Source: Cotesia glomerata (taxonomy: Eukaryota > Arthropoda > Insecta > Hymenoptera > Braconidae). From it: 64,000 nt of DNA. Where the stretch lies: the NCBI RefSeq assembly GCF_020080835.1, contig NC_058159.1, forward strand, positions 13,269,101 through 13,333,100. Reading direction: 5' to 3'. Under the pieces are notes generated by a model. It ran no database searches, was not told the origin of the DNA, and saw only the letters and a program-made list of their open reading frames with translations. This document shows positions 23,111 through 34,649 of the stretch, piece after piece. Each line of letters opens with the position of its first letter. The stretch's first letter is position 1. Both the position numbers and the translations under genes were made by a program.

Positions 23111-23560
23111 TTTTCTCAAACTTGCTTTTATGTAAAAATATAATATTATATAATATAATTATATAAAAATATAATATTCCAGTTTCCAGTTTATTAGCAA
23201 ATTATAAATATTTACATAATACATACATAAATTGCCTTAACCTACACGTTGCTTGTTAGCGTACATGTGTACTCGATCTAGCCCGGATACTAGCTATCCA
23301 CTCATTCCTTATACATTCTTCACTCACTCACTCCTTCACTCCTTACAAAATCATTTTCTTTACCTTATCATTTCTTTATCCTTAAACCTATCCTTTTTAT
23401 TTATCGCCAGAGTGCCGGGATTTTGCCATCATCCGAGTTGTTTTCTGCCATTCCATTATTTTCATTCACTCTGACTCTATTCCTTTCTTTCTCTTTCTTC
23501 AATTCTTTTCAACCATTCAACCATCCATTCAACACTTCGCTTTCTGTTCTAATAATTCCT

Positions 23561-24890
23561 CCCTAGCGGTTTTCGGCGACACGGTGAAAGCTTTGTCGAA
23601 TGACGGTTGTTTCACGGTCGTTTCACCGTATAAAGTTCGTTCTTACCGAGCGATCTGTCAGTCGGCATCGGATACCGTTCTGAACGATGTCTACTATAAA
23701 TTTATTGAATATTTTACCGGTGCATACGCAAGTGAATCTACATTGACGTTATGACCGACACTATTTTTACGCTCAATATACTGTCGAGAAATACGGTGAT
23801 TTGACGGTACTGTCACGGACAATAAAATAAAAAAAAATATTATTTCGGACGGTCTAGACCGAGACTCGAGACCGATTCAACTGGTCGCACGTAGACTCTA
23901 CACCAGCTAGGCTATCTAAGACACTGCACGAACCATTTTAGTTCAGTCTGCAGCCATAAGGTATCAAAACCAGAAGTGTTTTTTTTTGCATTGCACAGAT
24001 AAAAATAGCTTTAAATAAAGTTATATTTTTTCCATGACTTCAAAAATAATAATCGTAATAAATGATTCAAAATTTTTGATGATTACGAAATTCTCAATTT
24101 CTAAATTACGGTAAAATTATTAACTGTATAAAAAGGGTCTGGAAAAGAAATTGCTAAAAATTAAATTGTTAAAAAAAAATATCTCATAATAATTTTTCTT
24201 GATAACAAACAATTTTTCCGTAATTTTGAAATTAAAGTTTTCGTCTCTAAAAAAAAAAAAAAAAAAACAATATTGATTATTATATTTTTCATAATCAAAA
24301 GGTAATATGGTATCTCATTTAAGACTATGAAAAATATTCAACTATTGTAAGCCATAAACTCTTATGAAAAGTATTGAAATGATGGATCTCTGTTGATTGT
24401 CTGTAATCTGATTAATTTTTTATGATTTTACTTTAAAATAAACAGAATTACAATAATTTAATATTTTTTTTTTAATTTTTCATCACGATTATTTACTGAA
24501 AATTTTTCATTTACCTATCTTTTTATACACTTTGAGTATTTTTAATGGAATAAAAAAATAAAAATATAATCAGCACAATTTATATGTTTTCGAATGACTG
24601 TCAAATGACAGACGATCGATCGATGATCTACGATTTTTACTTAGGTAAAAAATCGGAGAAGTCAAAATAAAATTTGGTTTTCGAAGAGTAAAGTATGATA
24701 ACTATACAGAATAAAAATCATAAAGTAACAGTGAAAAACTTTCACAATGATACTCAATGTTCACTGTCAAATGACGGCCGTTCGATAGTCAAGTGACGGT
24801 CATTCGACGATCATTTGTTGACACTGTGAATTCACGGTACATTCACCGTCGTTTCACGATCATTTTACCGTGACCACGAATCTGCCAGGG
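23561..24890. mobile_element. non-autonomous DNA transposon, CCCTAGCGG ends, copy 2
   Basis: 1330 bp. Starts CCCTAGCGGTTTTC and ends GTGACCACGAATCTGCCAGGG, like copy 1 (ends GTGACCACAAAACCGCCAGGG). CT is present on both sides (23559-23560, 24891-24892). Removing the element and one CT restores the reading frame of the host LINE on the minus strand, which confirms the 2-bp duplication. Subterminal regions are again rich in CGGTCGTTTCACGGT words. No coding frame. Confidence 0.85.
23858..23945 (-). repeat. tRNA-like segment inside transposon copy 2
   Basis: On the minus strand an A-box match TAGCCTAGCTGGT is followed about 40 bases later by GGTCTCGAGTCTC, a weak B-box. Not a functional tRNA. 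Notable because copy 1 also carries a tRNA-like module, on the other strand. Confidence 0.4.
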
Positions 24891-26404
24891 CTCAACGATT
24901 CCTCCCATCCTCTCATTTTCCTACACCTCCTAGCTACGTGTTCTAGAGTTTCCATTTCCTTCCCACATAATCTACACTTTTTTTCCTCATCGGCCATCCA
25001 ATACTAGTTTCCTCTCCATTCACTCCCACATCTTAACCTCGCTATCATTTTCCTCTCTATCGTTTTCCACCTAGCTCTCTCCCCTCAGTATTTCGGTTCT
25101 CCTTCTGTTATTAACTCCTCAAATCTACTATTAAACCTAGATGTTCTTATTTTAGCCCTTCTTTCTTGCTTTTGGACGTCCCTGTCCCTGTTTCTCATCT
25201 CTAAACCTCTCATCACCCCTCTGCTCCACTCTACTTCCAGTCCCGTATTCGACCATCCACATCTCTTCATGTACTTGTCCCTCCCTTCATCCCATCTCTT
25301 ACCCCCTCAATTTTTTTTCTACTCCCTTCTCTTCTACACATTTTTCCAAGCAGTTCTCTATCTGTCCCCATCATAACCTTTTCTTCAAACCTAATTGCCC
25401 TGTATCCCGATTTTACCTTCATTTTTTCTAGCTTTGGTTCCTCTCTCACAATATTGCCGGGAAACTTGCTTCCCTACCCCCCATTATCCATCTTCCATAC
25501 TTTGCTCACCTGTAGGCTTTTTCTAATTCGCTTTTGCTCTTCCCCAACCCCATATTTCTTCCCCATACAGCGCAATACTTTTGCCAATAATGCTATTGAA
25601 TACGCATTTTTCTCCACACCCAACCATCCCACCCAAACTTTCTCTCTCCCTATTCCCCCATTTTCCCTGTGTTGCTTTTTCTTACCCTTTCCTTTCCATG
25701 TCCACTTTTCTCTCCTTTGCACCTTCCTCCCCTCCTTTACTGAATTTCATCATTTTCAGTTTTCCTACATTCACTTCTGACTCTTTTTCTTTCCAAAGTA
25801 TCTCTCACAGCTGTCTTCATCATTTTTCTGCATCTCAGCTATAGCTTCATTTGCCACAACCGCTGTGTCATCTGCATATCTGCCAGGGACCAAATCTTAC
25901 TTACCCCCTGCTATTAACCCTCTCTTTGTGTGCTGCACTCCTTCTTAGAAACCACTTCTAAGTCCGCCACATATGATAATTTAAACAGTGTCCGGACTTG
26001 AGAGGGACTTTCGATGATCTCACTCCTTTGCCTGTCCAAAAACAGCTTCCGAAAGTTTTCACTCCCTATTCTCACTCGACACCTTGTTTCCGTGTATATA
26101 ATTCTTATTTTTTCAATTAATCCCTTCTCTCACTCCCAAATACTTTTCCACATTGCATCTAACTTAACTTTTAATTCCCCCTATCTAGGTAGTCAAACGT
26201 GATCCCTTAAGATCTAGGAGATAGGACGTGCACGCTGTTACCTCTCCTCTCATTCTTATACTCCCTATCAATGGCCTGCCTTCCAGGATAAATATATGTA
26301 TCCTGGCATCCTCTCACTCTTCTAAATCCTGCCTGGAATTTTCTTTCCCAACCTTTTTTCCTCTCTATAGACTCCTGCATCACCCTCTCATTAAATATTC
26401 CCGC

Positions 26405-27498
26405 TGTTTGGCTGCAGAAGCTAAAAGGTAGGAGTCTAAGCTCACTAAGAGCTAATCTCTATTATAAACGAACGTATAGTCAACTCAGTACATGAGCTGC
26501 GCAACTTCGGGCTTACGCTCAATTTCGTAGCAGTTCGTATTCCAACTATGGCTTGTTGCTAATGCGCGATATGGAAAGCGGGAGAAGAGAAGCAACGGAC
26601 AGTTGAAGTAACTGGAACAGCTTGTGCCTAGTACGACTACTCTGTGTCCAAAAATTACTCTGATCATTACACTGCTACTGCGCACTTTGCTTAAAACGAA
26701 TAAATTAATTACATTCTTAAAATTCTAATTTTCTTAAATATCAAATCAGTTGATTAACTCAATTAACTTCAAATTAAAAAGTTTCGTGACTTATTAGCAG
26801 CAGTTTTAACGTGATTGCCATTGTGCCGCCACGCGGCCATTACTGCGTCGTAGAAAAGTATTGCATCAGCCACGCGGCTTTGTTTTAATTCATAATTAAA
26901 TATATTTGCTTTTATTAAATAATAGATTCAATCAGCCAGTATTGACTAATTTTTACAACTAATGAAAATCATTTTCAATTAACATTCGATAAAATACCTT
27001 TCATCGAATTATTACCTAGCCTAGTTACTACACTAGTATTTTTTACGATCAATTAACATTCGATAAATACTATCGAGATTATCTAGCTTAGTTCCTACAC
27101 TAGTGTTCTGCGATCAATTAACTAGTTTTCTAACGCTAATAATCAACAGAAATCAAGTAGCGCTTGTAAGCTCGCTCCTACGCTAGCATTATTTATTTTT
27201 GCTAATCTCTACTGTTGAATTACCTGGAAGGGCGGTTTGAGCTTCACCCCTATTGTGTTTCCGAAACACAAATTATTTACACACATACACATTCACACAC
27301 ATACTTGTGCACACTACTTTGAGGAGGTTTTTTCTCAGCGACTGCTGTGGAGTTTTCCTCCTCTTGGGGCCAATAAATTTATTTGTTGTGTTCTCCAAAA
27401 ATCACGCATTAATTATTTTTCAAACCTTATCCTCTTTATTTTTAAAAAACTTGAATTACGAGAATAATCTACGCATTGGATCAGTTTTCGACAAAACA
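26405..27498. mobile_element. solo LTR in the LINE
   Basis: 1094 bp starting TGTTTGGCTGC and ending TTCGACAAAACA, flanked by CCCGC at 26400-26404 and 27499-27503. Taking it out joins two RT motifs of the LINE. It contains tandem units of about 80-90 bases (CGATCAATTAACATTCGATAA...CTACACTAGT) at 26970-27175. 5-bp duplication and TG...CA ends fit an LTR left by recombination. Orientation and superfamily are not known. Confidence 0.85.
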
Positions 27499-28254
27499 CC
27501 CGCGTATACCTTATACATGCCGTGTTTGTTAGCGTGCAATCCCCTATGTTTTTAAGTTGTCCTTCTCCCCTTTTTAAGACCGGTGTAATGATTCCTCCTC
27601 CAATCACTCCTGGGAAATACTCCCTCTCCATACCTCTTTTATAATCTCTCTCAGTCTCTCTGTCTGATATTGCCTCTGCCATATACCCATGCATCATTCT
27701 TTATTCCATCACTTCCCTCCGCTTTGCTCTTTTTCAACCTTCTTATCTGCTTTGTCTGGCCTCGTCTGATGGTTCACCGTTCTTGTTCTGTGTCCTCTTC
27801 GCCTCCTCTCTTCCTTAATCCTTCAGGTCTCTCTTTCTCCACTCCTCCTAATTCTTTCATAAAGGGTTCTCTCCATTCTTCTGGCCCCCGAACTTTTCTG
27901 TAATATTTTCTCTTTTCTTCCAGCCCCTCCCACAAATTCCCATGCGTCTCTTTCATTTTTAATCTTCCTTATTTTTCTTTCCATTTTTTCCTTTTCTTTT
28001 CGTTCAGTTCTCTATATTTTTTTCTTAGCTTTTTCAACGTCTCCATCCCCTTCCTTTTCTTTCCTTCCCTGTTCAGTCTCCTTCTCAATCTTTTACACTC
28101 CTCGTCCCACCATTCTTCTCTTCCTTTCTCTTTAGGCTTTCTTTTCTTAATCAACATACACTCTTTCACTCTTTTTTTTAGCTCTATCCATTTCTCCTCC
28201 CCCACCTTTTCCAGCCAGTTTAACTTTTCCTCTCTTTCTTCAAATATCTTTCTC

Positions 28255-28354
28255 NNNNNNNNNNNNNNNNNNNNNNNNNNNNNNNNNNNNNNNNNNNNNN
28301 NNNNNNNNNNNNNNNNNNNNNNNNNNNNNNNNNNNNNNNNNNNNNNNNNNNNNN
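28255..28354. other. assembly gap, 100 N
   Basis: 100 N. The LINE on the left is cut here and does not resume on the right side. Confidence 0.99.
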
Positions 28355-30451
28355 GTAATCACATAATTTTACACAAATATTGTTTACAGTTTTTGAACAT
28401 TAAATTTCAATAATTTGTTTGAATATAATCACGAACAATCAATTATAGAACAATATTCTAACGGCTAGCTCTGACGTCACGCAAGAAGAGAGATATATGT
28501 ATTAAAAACCAACGCTTGGGCCTCTCTATCGTTTGTTTGATCATGCCTCTCTATCGATTGTTGCGCGCTCTCGCTTGCACGCACAGGCTCAGGCGGAACG
28601 GGACACTTTTTTGTGTGCGCTGCCAGTGTTCATCAATTTATAAGACGTTAACACGTCAAAAAAGTATTGAGACAAAGAAAAAAGTATTAAAAATTTTGGA
28701 TTGACTAGAAAACCAATACTTTTCAATACTTTTTTCTTTGTCTCAATACTTTTTTTAATCAGGGATAAATAGTTAATAATATTAATATATTATTATTATT
28801 ATTGTTATTAAGTAAGTGAAAAAGTAAGTGACTGTTATACTAAAAGATTAGCGCTTTGTTGGATATTCGCGTTTGGCCTTGAAACTCGAGCAATAGCCTA
28901 CGTATATTTTCTCCCCACTATGTGCATGCGCAAGCAGACAAGAGAACAAAGAAACCGTACGCGAGTGAGCGGAAGGCTATCGTACAACCGTAGTGTAGCC
29001 GCACACCCGTGAGTGAAAGACTACCGCACAGCAGTAGGGGAACGGCGTCCGTACACTATCTGAGTGAGATAGCGATACGTTGAAGCATTGTACCGTCCAA
29101 CTTGTACGTGCTTTATATATGTAGACAAACAATAGAAACAAAGCGATAAAAATATACTCTATTATTTTAGAGTGAGGTAAACAAATCTTCGAATAATTTT
29201 TTCTAATATCCTCTATTTCAAATACTATCCTCTATAATTTGAATATGTATGCAATTAGTATTATTTCTTTTGTTAATTGAAGACTATTTATTCAATATGC
29301 ATTGTTTTTAAAGTATAATTTAAAATAATAATAATAGAGTAATACATTCAGCAATATTTTATCGTTTCAAAAAAATAATATCGCGGAATAAAAAAAATTG
29401 AAAAAAAAATATAATACCATGGGATAATATTTATTTGTTATAGAAAATTGTATATTTAAAATACTTACGTGTGCAGGATGTCAAGTGTTGGATAGATTAA
29501 TATTCACACTAATCGTCACGTATTAAACACAAAATAAAATATAATGAATTTTCTCAGCACATATCAAAAACTGATTAACACAGCCTCTATGCAAGCTTTT
29601 TCGTAATTGAGTGGCGTACCTCTAATTGGGAAAATTAAACTACATGCGTCGTGGTAGGGTCACTGCCCCCTCCTCCAATAGGCCCTTTCGGTCTTGATCG
29701 ATTAATCTCGAATATAATCGATTGCTTCACTGATTCTACCGTTCGAATTACTTCATTTAACGACTTAACACTTATTAATATCTTATAATACGGGAGTATT
29801 TATTAATATTGTTATTATTATTTTTTTCCATTTATTAATTTATTTATTTGTACTGATAGTTATTTATTAAAAATCAAATAATCTATCATAATGTTTTAAG
29901 GAGATTATCATTATAATTTTCGAAGGAGGTTGTCGAAATTTTTTTCTTATATAATTTGATGAAAAATTCGATGAAAAAAAATTTTTTCTTTCTTTTTCTC
30001 TTGCCGTAAACTATTACAGTTGAACGCAAATTTTAACTCAGTATTTAAAAAATAGAAAATCCATTTAAAGTTATTGTTCTCTATGAAAAATAGATTCAGC
30101 AAAACAATAAATAAAAAATGTAACGTTAAACATTTGTTTTATTAATAATTAACAGAAAAATAAAAATTACCAATTTAAAAAAAAAGATAATAAAATTATT
30201 ATTATAAATATCACAGATTGGTAGTAGAACGGATAATTTTTAATATACGAATATGCAGATATGCAAATTGAAACTTATTTATTGAACTTTCAGATCAATT
30301 TTTCAGGAATTTGACGACTTGTCGGATAATTCAAAATGTATTTTCAAATAACAAATTTTGTAAATTTTGAGTATCTGTCATTTCTAAACTAATTAATCGA
30401 TTTAGTTCATTTTCAAATGCAACCATGGTCATCACCCATGAAATAACTATT
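28355..30451. other. intergenic stretch, no gene
   Basis: AT-rich with a somewhat GC-richer part at 28850-29090. No credible frame. The one clear structure is the hairpin at 28658-28756. Confidence 0.5.
28658..28756. repeat. long hairpin, possible small MITE
   Basis: Arms AAAAAAGTATTGAGACAAAG and its complement, about 31 bases each and almost perfect, with a 35-base loop. Target duplication not seen. Confidence 0.65.
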
Positions 30452-30455
30452 TTAA

Positions 30456-31706
30456 GGGAGTATTCTACTGTAGAATTTTGAAAAAATCGAAAATTTTTTT
30501 TTTATATTTTCAAAGTTTAGATATTCAAAAATATATCATTAAAAGGATTTTTCAAAATTCCTATTATTTCATGAGTTATAGCCGTTTTAGTGACGTGGCA
30601 TCGGTTTCGGTCCGACCGCTACAAGTTAACAAAAGACGGTAGGCGTTCCCGAAAAAATCCTCCTCTAAATGACAAAGTTTTAGAAGTAATAAAACCAATT
30701 TATGAAAGTTTATCAGCTGATTCTTTATTGGAACGATGTTTGGGTTCTGAAACCCAAAATAATAACGAATCTTTGAATTCGTTAATTTGGACTTTTGCTC
30801 CGAAGCACATTCACGCTGGACCGAAGACAATTGAAACTGCCACTTTCTTCGCAGTTAGTATTTTTAATGAAGGTTTTATACCTATATTAAAAATCTTAGA
30901 TGTTATGGGAATCACGATTGGCCCAGAAGCTAATGCTTTTGCAGCGAGACGGGACGAGCGTATCAAGCGCTCGGAACTCCGGACTTCAGAGGCGTCAAAG
31001 GAGGGTAGAACTGCACGTCTTCACAAGAGAACATCGGAGAATGAGCATTTTGAAGTAGAGGAAGGATTCTTATATGGAGCAGGAATCGCCGATTAAAAAT
31101 ATGTAAGTATTCTGTACCATTCTACAAGTAAAATTGTCGAAAACTTGTCTCAAAACTTTGAACGCGTTTTTCTCGGAACTACTTTTTTCGAGCTGGTGGT
31201 AAGGATATCTCGAGTTCTAATGAACTGATTTACTTCAAATTTGAAGAGGATGTTCTCTATACGTCGCTTCATCTCGTGAACCCTGGCCAAAACTATAACT
31301 TCTCATTTAGTATTTTTAAAAAATTCGGAATTATTAAAAAAATATGAAAAAAAAAATTTTTTTTTTCAAACTGCCGCCATTTTCAAAAAAAATTTTTTTT
31401 CAACTTGTCCAAGGGTTATACGATAGCGGCATCTATAATACTTAACAATCCGTCTGTTTTTTATGTTTCAGATCACCAGGAGGGTTGAAATAATGCACGC
31501 CAGGACACCCTCTTTTTTTTTGACCCCCTACTTTGACTGCTCATAAGTTTGTCAATTTTAATTTTTTTTTTTATAATTTTTTTATGTAATAATAAAACAT
31601 CAATAAACAAATGATAAAAAAATTGATTATAAAAATATTTTTTGTTTCCGTCGTACAGCGCTTCTAAAACCGGGCAAAATTCATGCCTCTACAGTAGAAT
31701 ACTCCC
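30456..31706 (+). mobile_element. TTAA-flanked DNA transposon, Kolobok-like, deleted
   Basis: 1251 bp with inverted ends GGGAGTATTCTACTGTAGA / TCTACAGTAGAATACTCCC and TTAA on both sides (30452-30455, 31707-31710). It holds the C-terminal part of a transposase related to the remnant at 54567-55279, whose host element also has TTAA duplications. TTAA plus this protein family points to Kolobok; piggyBac shares TTAA but not this protein. Confidence 0.8.
30575..31096 (+). pseudogene. transposase C-terminal fragment (Kolobok-like / 'Mutator-like transposase' annotated family)
   Basis: Open frame without an ATG start, beginning within 135 bases of the element end, so the N-terminal half is gone. 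Visible: a TWHRFRSDRY block, IKPIYESLSADSLLERCLG, the conserved TQNNNESLNSLIW, PKHIHAG, and a charged tail ending EEGFLYGAGIAD. From memory this matches a family widespread in insects and cnidarians, often labelled Mutator-like transposase domain. The NESxN block is its best-kept motif. A TTTTAG just before the frame could be a splice acceptor. Function as transposase is inferred from the element context. Confidence 0.7.
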
Positions 31707-31710
31707 TTAA

Positions 31711-33082
31711 ATGAAAAAATAAAACAATCTGGACCTGGAGTGAACATGAATTTCTTTTTTTATTATAGTAATTGTCGAGTGAAATTTGTCGGAGTTGAAG
31801 TAGAATTTTAATCATAACCTGAAGGAAACGAATTAAATCCCACTAAATCTGATCAGATCAAACCATATCTTATCATCTCTGATCATATCTAAACATATAT
31901 TTGAACATATCTGACCAGATATAGTCAGATCTGTTAATATATGAGTACTTTTTAAAAAAAGTAAAAAATAATTTTTTCAAAAAATTAGCATAAAATTTGA
32001 TAAAATTAGATTTTTATCGACATTTGAGGTGGAAAAAATTATTTTCCAACGAATGACTAAGAGCAAATTTAGAAAACAATTTTCTCTAAAAACTTTTTTT
32101 GTCATAAAAAATTTTTTTGATCGAATCAGTGTACAATTTTTGAGTCTTTCACAAGACATTTCCAAATAAAAATAAATTGATAGTAGTTGTGCTTAATATG
32201 TGCAAAGAAAGATTTGATAGTGCAAAAAATCGTGATTATTTCCGGAATGTTCGAATAAATTGTTTTCTATGTATAATGAACCTCAGTCTAAACTGATAAA
32301 AAATTCAATTTGATCCGAAGAGAAGAATGAAATCCAAACCAAGAAAACCATTTCAAAGAAACTGATGTTCTTGAGTGAAGATAACAAATTCTTAAATCAA
32401 GAAATTTTTATTGGTCTGAGTAAATTTTTATTGGTTCACGAATTTGTTCTTTGGACTCAGAAGCATCAATTTCTTCGGAATGGTTTTCTTAGTTAAAGAT
32501 TTTTTTTCTTGGATCAAATTGAATTTTCTAGCAGTATAAAAATTAAACCAGATAAGAACAAATCGATGATACAAAAAAATAAGGAACTCCTAATCAAATT
32601 ATCAGCCTTTGAGCCTTGGTTAAAAAAATACGTCCAACAGTCAAAATCACATAGAAAAAATGTAAACTTAAGCCAAGAAAATTTGTAGGAAGAGCTAAGT
32701 TGTTTTGGAGCAAAAAAAATATATTATTGAGAAAAGAAAATTCTTTTGACTTAATAAGTTCTTACTTCAACCATTATTATTATTTTTTTTGATCTTCAAA
32801 ATATTTTCTTGAGTCAAGGAAATTAGTTCTTCATATAAAAAATTTTTTCTTATTGTACCTCTCTAGAGTAAGTTTCCTTAACCTCAACTCAAGAAAATAT
32901 TGAGAAAGTTTCTTGAATGCAGTCACATTTTCTTAGAACAAAAAATTTCCAGCTCTACAGATTTGATGAAAAATGTCTACAGTGCAAAATGGAATTCTAA
33001 TTTATTTTTTAACCATGTTCAAAATATTTTATGGAAAAAAAAAAAATTTTTTTTTAATTTTTCGAAAAAAAAAAATCTGAAA
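31711..33082. other. AT-rich stretch with hairpin
   Basis: No coding signal. A cluster of GATCAGATC / GATCATATC words at 31845-31945 recalls the palindrome-rich elements near 48.7-50.7 kb. From 32600 to 32930 there are many TCTTGAGTCAAGAAAATT-like words. Confidence 0.45.
32296..32535. repeat. foldback MITE
   Basis: About 240 bp that folds on itself: AAAATTCAATTTGATCC and AAGAAAACCATTYC...GAAATTGATG blocks on the left return inverted on the right. Arms about 105 bases, diverged. No target duplication resolved. Confidence 0.6.
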
Positions 33083-33296
33083 AACGGTTGACCTGAAAGG
33101 CCATCCCTGCAACTTCCCGCTAAATTCAATTATCAAACACATGCGATCTTGTCGCTGGTTCCGATGTTTTTGAGCTCTTTGAGCTCAAAAATGAAATTTT
33201 TGTGTTATTTTGAGCTCTCCGAGCTAAAAATAAAGCAATTCGAAGTTTTTGAGCTCGAAGAGCTCAAAAGTTTGATGATGGTATCATGAAAGAGTA

Positions 33297-34391
33297 CACG
33301 GTGAAAAAAATTTTGCTATAGGAACTCTATAGTAGTTAGTTAGTTGTAAAAAGTTCCAGTAGGTTAACGTATTCTTATAGTAACAATACCGTTTAGCTCC
33401 TGCAACTCTACATCGTTGGGCTCTGAGAGCTAAACGTTATTTACCTCTCACAACTCTACAGGATCGTTCTAAGACTATAACAAATTTTTGGAAGTCTGCT
33501 TAGTAATTTTTTTTACGATTTAGCATTGATAATTTAATAAATACATGCGGCAGAATGAATTTATATTGCCAACAATAATTGTATATGGCAAATAAGAATA
33601 GTATTATAATAGAAATAAAATAATAATAGAACTTATATTACAAATAAAAATTATTTGTAAAATAAAAATATGGTCGTCACAAAATTATCTTATTTTCTTA
33701 ATTATATCAATAGATATTGGACATAAAATCACTACCCTGTTGCCAAAATCTCCAATAAGATCCCATCAAAAGCGACAAAAGCCACTTAGAAACTAATAAA
33801 ATTTATGGGTTTCTAAGTGGCTTTTGTCGCTTTTGATGGGATCCTATTGGAAATTTAAAACAGGGTACCGTATATGCACAAGAAAAGATAAATAAACGAA
33901 AACAAATTTTATTTTGTGTTAAATGGGGTCTTTTTAATGTATTCCGATAACTTATCACTTATCACAATATATTCAACTAATAATTTAAATTAACAGTCAC
34001 TGCAAATGAACCTTGAAAAACCATAAATACAAAACTGTTCTAACGAAATTCAATTTGATAAAAAAAAACCTATTTCTTTAAATAAATAAATTGGGAACTT
34101 AATTGTCCTCATATATTTTTAATAATATAGATTAGTAACAAAATAATTATGTTTGGCATTTTAGAAGGTTATGAAATATGTCAGCACACTCCACTACTGC
34201 GCAACGTAGAGCGCTCCTAACTATACCGTTTGGCTCTGAGAACAATCCCGTAGAGCTCTGAGAGCTCAACAACATTGAGTTATCAGAACTAAATAACATT
34301 ATGTTACTGTAACTCTACAACGAATAGTAAACTGTGTATAGTTGTGGTAACTCTACAGTTACGTTACCAGAACGAAATTTTTTTTTCCGTG
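33297..34391. mobile_element. TA-flanked MITE-like element
   Basis: 1095 bp. Ends CACGGTGAAAAAAATTTTG / CAGAACGAAATTTTTTTTTCCGTG. TA on both sides (33295-33296, 34392-34393). Other copies of the host repeat (for example near 52643) show the empty site with a single TA. Inside are repeated AACTCTACAG and GAGAGCTAAAC words and a nested 131-bp element. Tc1/mariner-type target choice is inferred. Confidence 0.75.
33735..33865. mobile_element. 131-bp hairpin MITE, CCCTGTT ends
   Basis: Ends CCCTGTT / AACAGGG with TA on both sides. The middle 38 bases of each arm (GATCCCATCAAAAGCGACAA and on) pair perfectly, so the whole element folds into one stem with a 15-base loop. Nested in the 33297-34391 element. 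Confidence 0.85.
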
Positions 34392-34649
34392 TATTTGCTA
34401 AATTTTTAATCTGCCATAACTTTTGAAAAAGTTAACCGATTTTCACATAGTTAGGCAGCAATCGATGCAGTTTTTCAAGTTTTATAAAAGAGCATAATGA
34501 TAAATAATTAACCTGACAAGTAATGTAGTAGTAATTTTGGAAAAACACTTTTTTGAGATTTTTAAGCTTTATGAAAAGTGTAAAACTAAAAAAATTGACC
34601 TGATGAAACATTTCGAAGTTATTACAAAAAAAATCGTGTGTGTCAGTTC

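Larger units (their letters stand above)
23190..28254 (-). pseudogene. decayed non-LTR retrotransposon (LINE), 3' part
   Basis: Purine-rich minus strand with many frame breaks. In order: endonuclease-RT linker with WWDEECKRLRRRL (about 28080-28110); RT start with GGGIITPVLKRGEG near 27570; YKVYAG near 27510; QAGFRR near 26335; decayed DLK..TFD near 26210; the catalytic GRYADDTAVVAN at 25845-25880; a NVGKLKMMKFSKGG block near 25760; and a late Cys/His region CGKEMETLEHVARRC near 24930-24990. The 3' tail reaches about 23190. Two insertions split it: a DNA transposon (23561-24890) and a solo LTR (26405-27498). The 5' part runs into the N gap. Clade not assigned, though the motif order fits endonuclease-type LINEs. 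Confidence 0.85.

Noticed and set aside
25085..28205. Several minus- and plus-strand frames in the pyrimidine-rich region as separate genes
   Set aside because: The minus-strand ones are pieces of a single decayed LINE; the plus-strand ones are shadows of the same purine bias.
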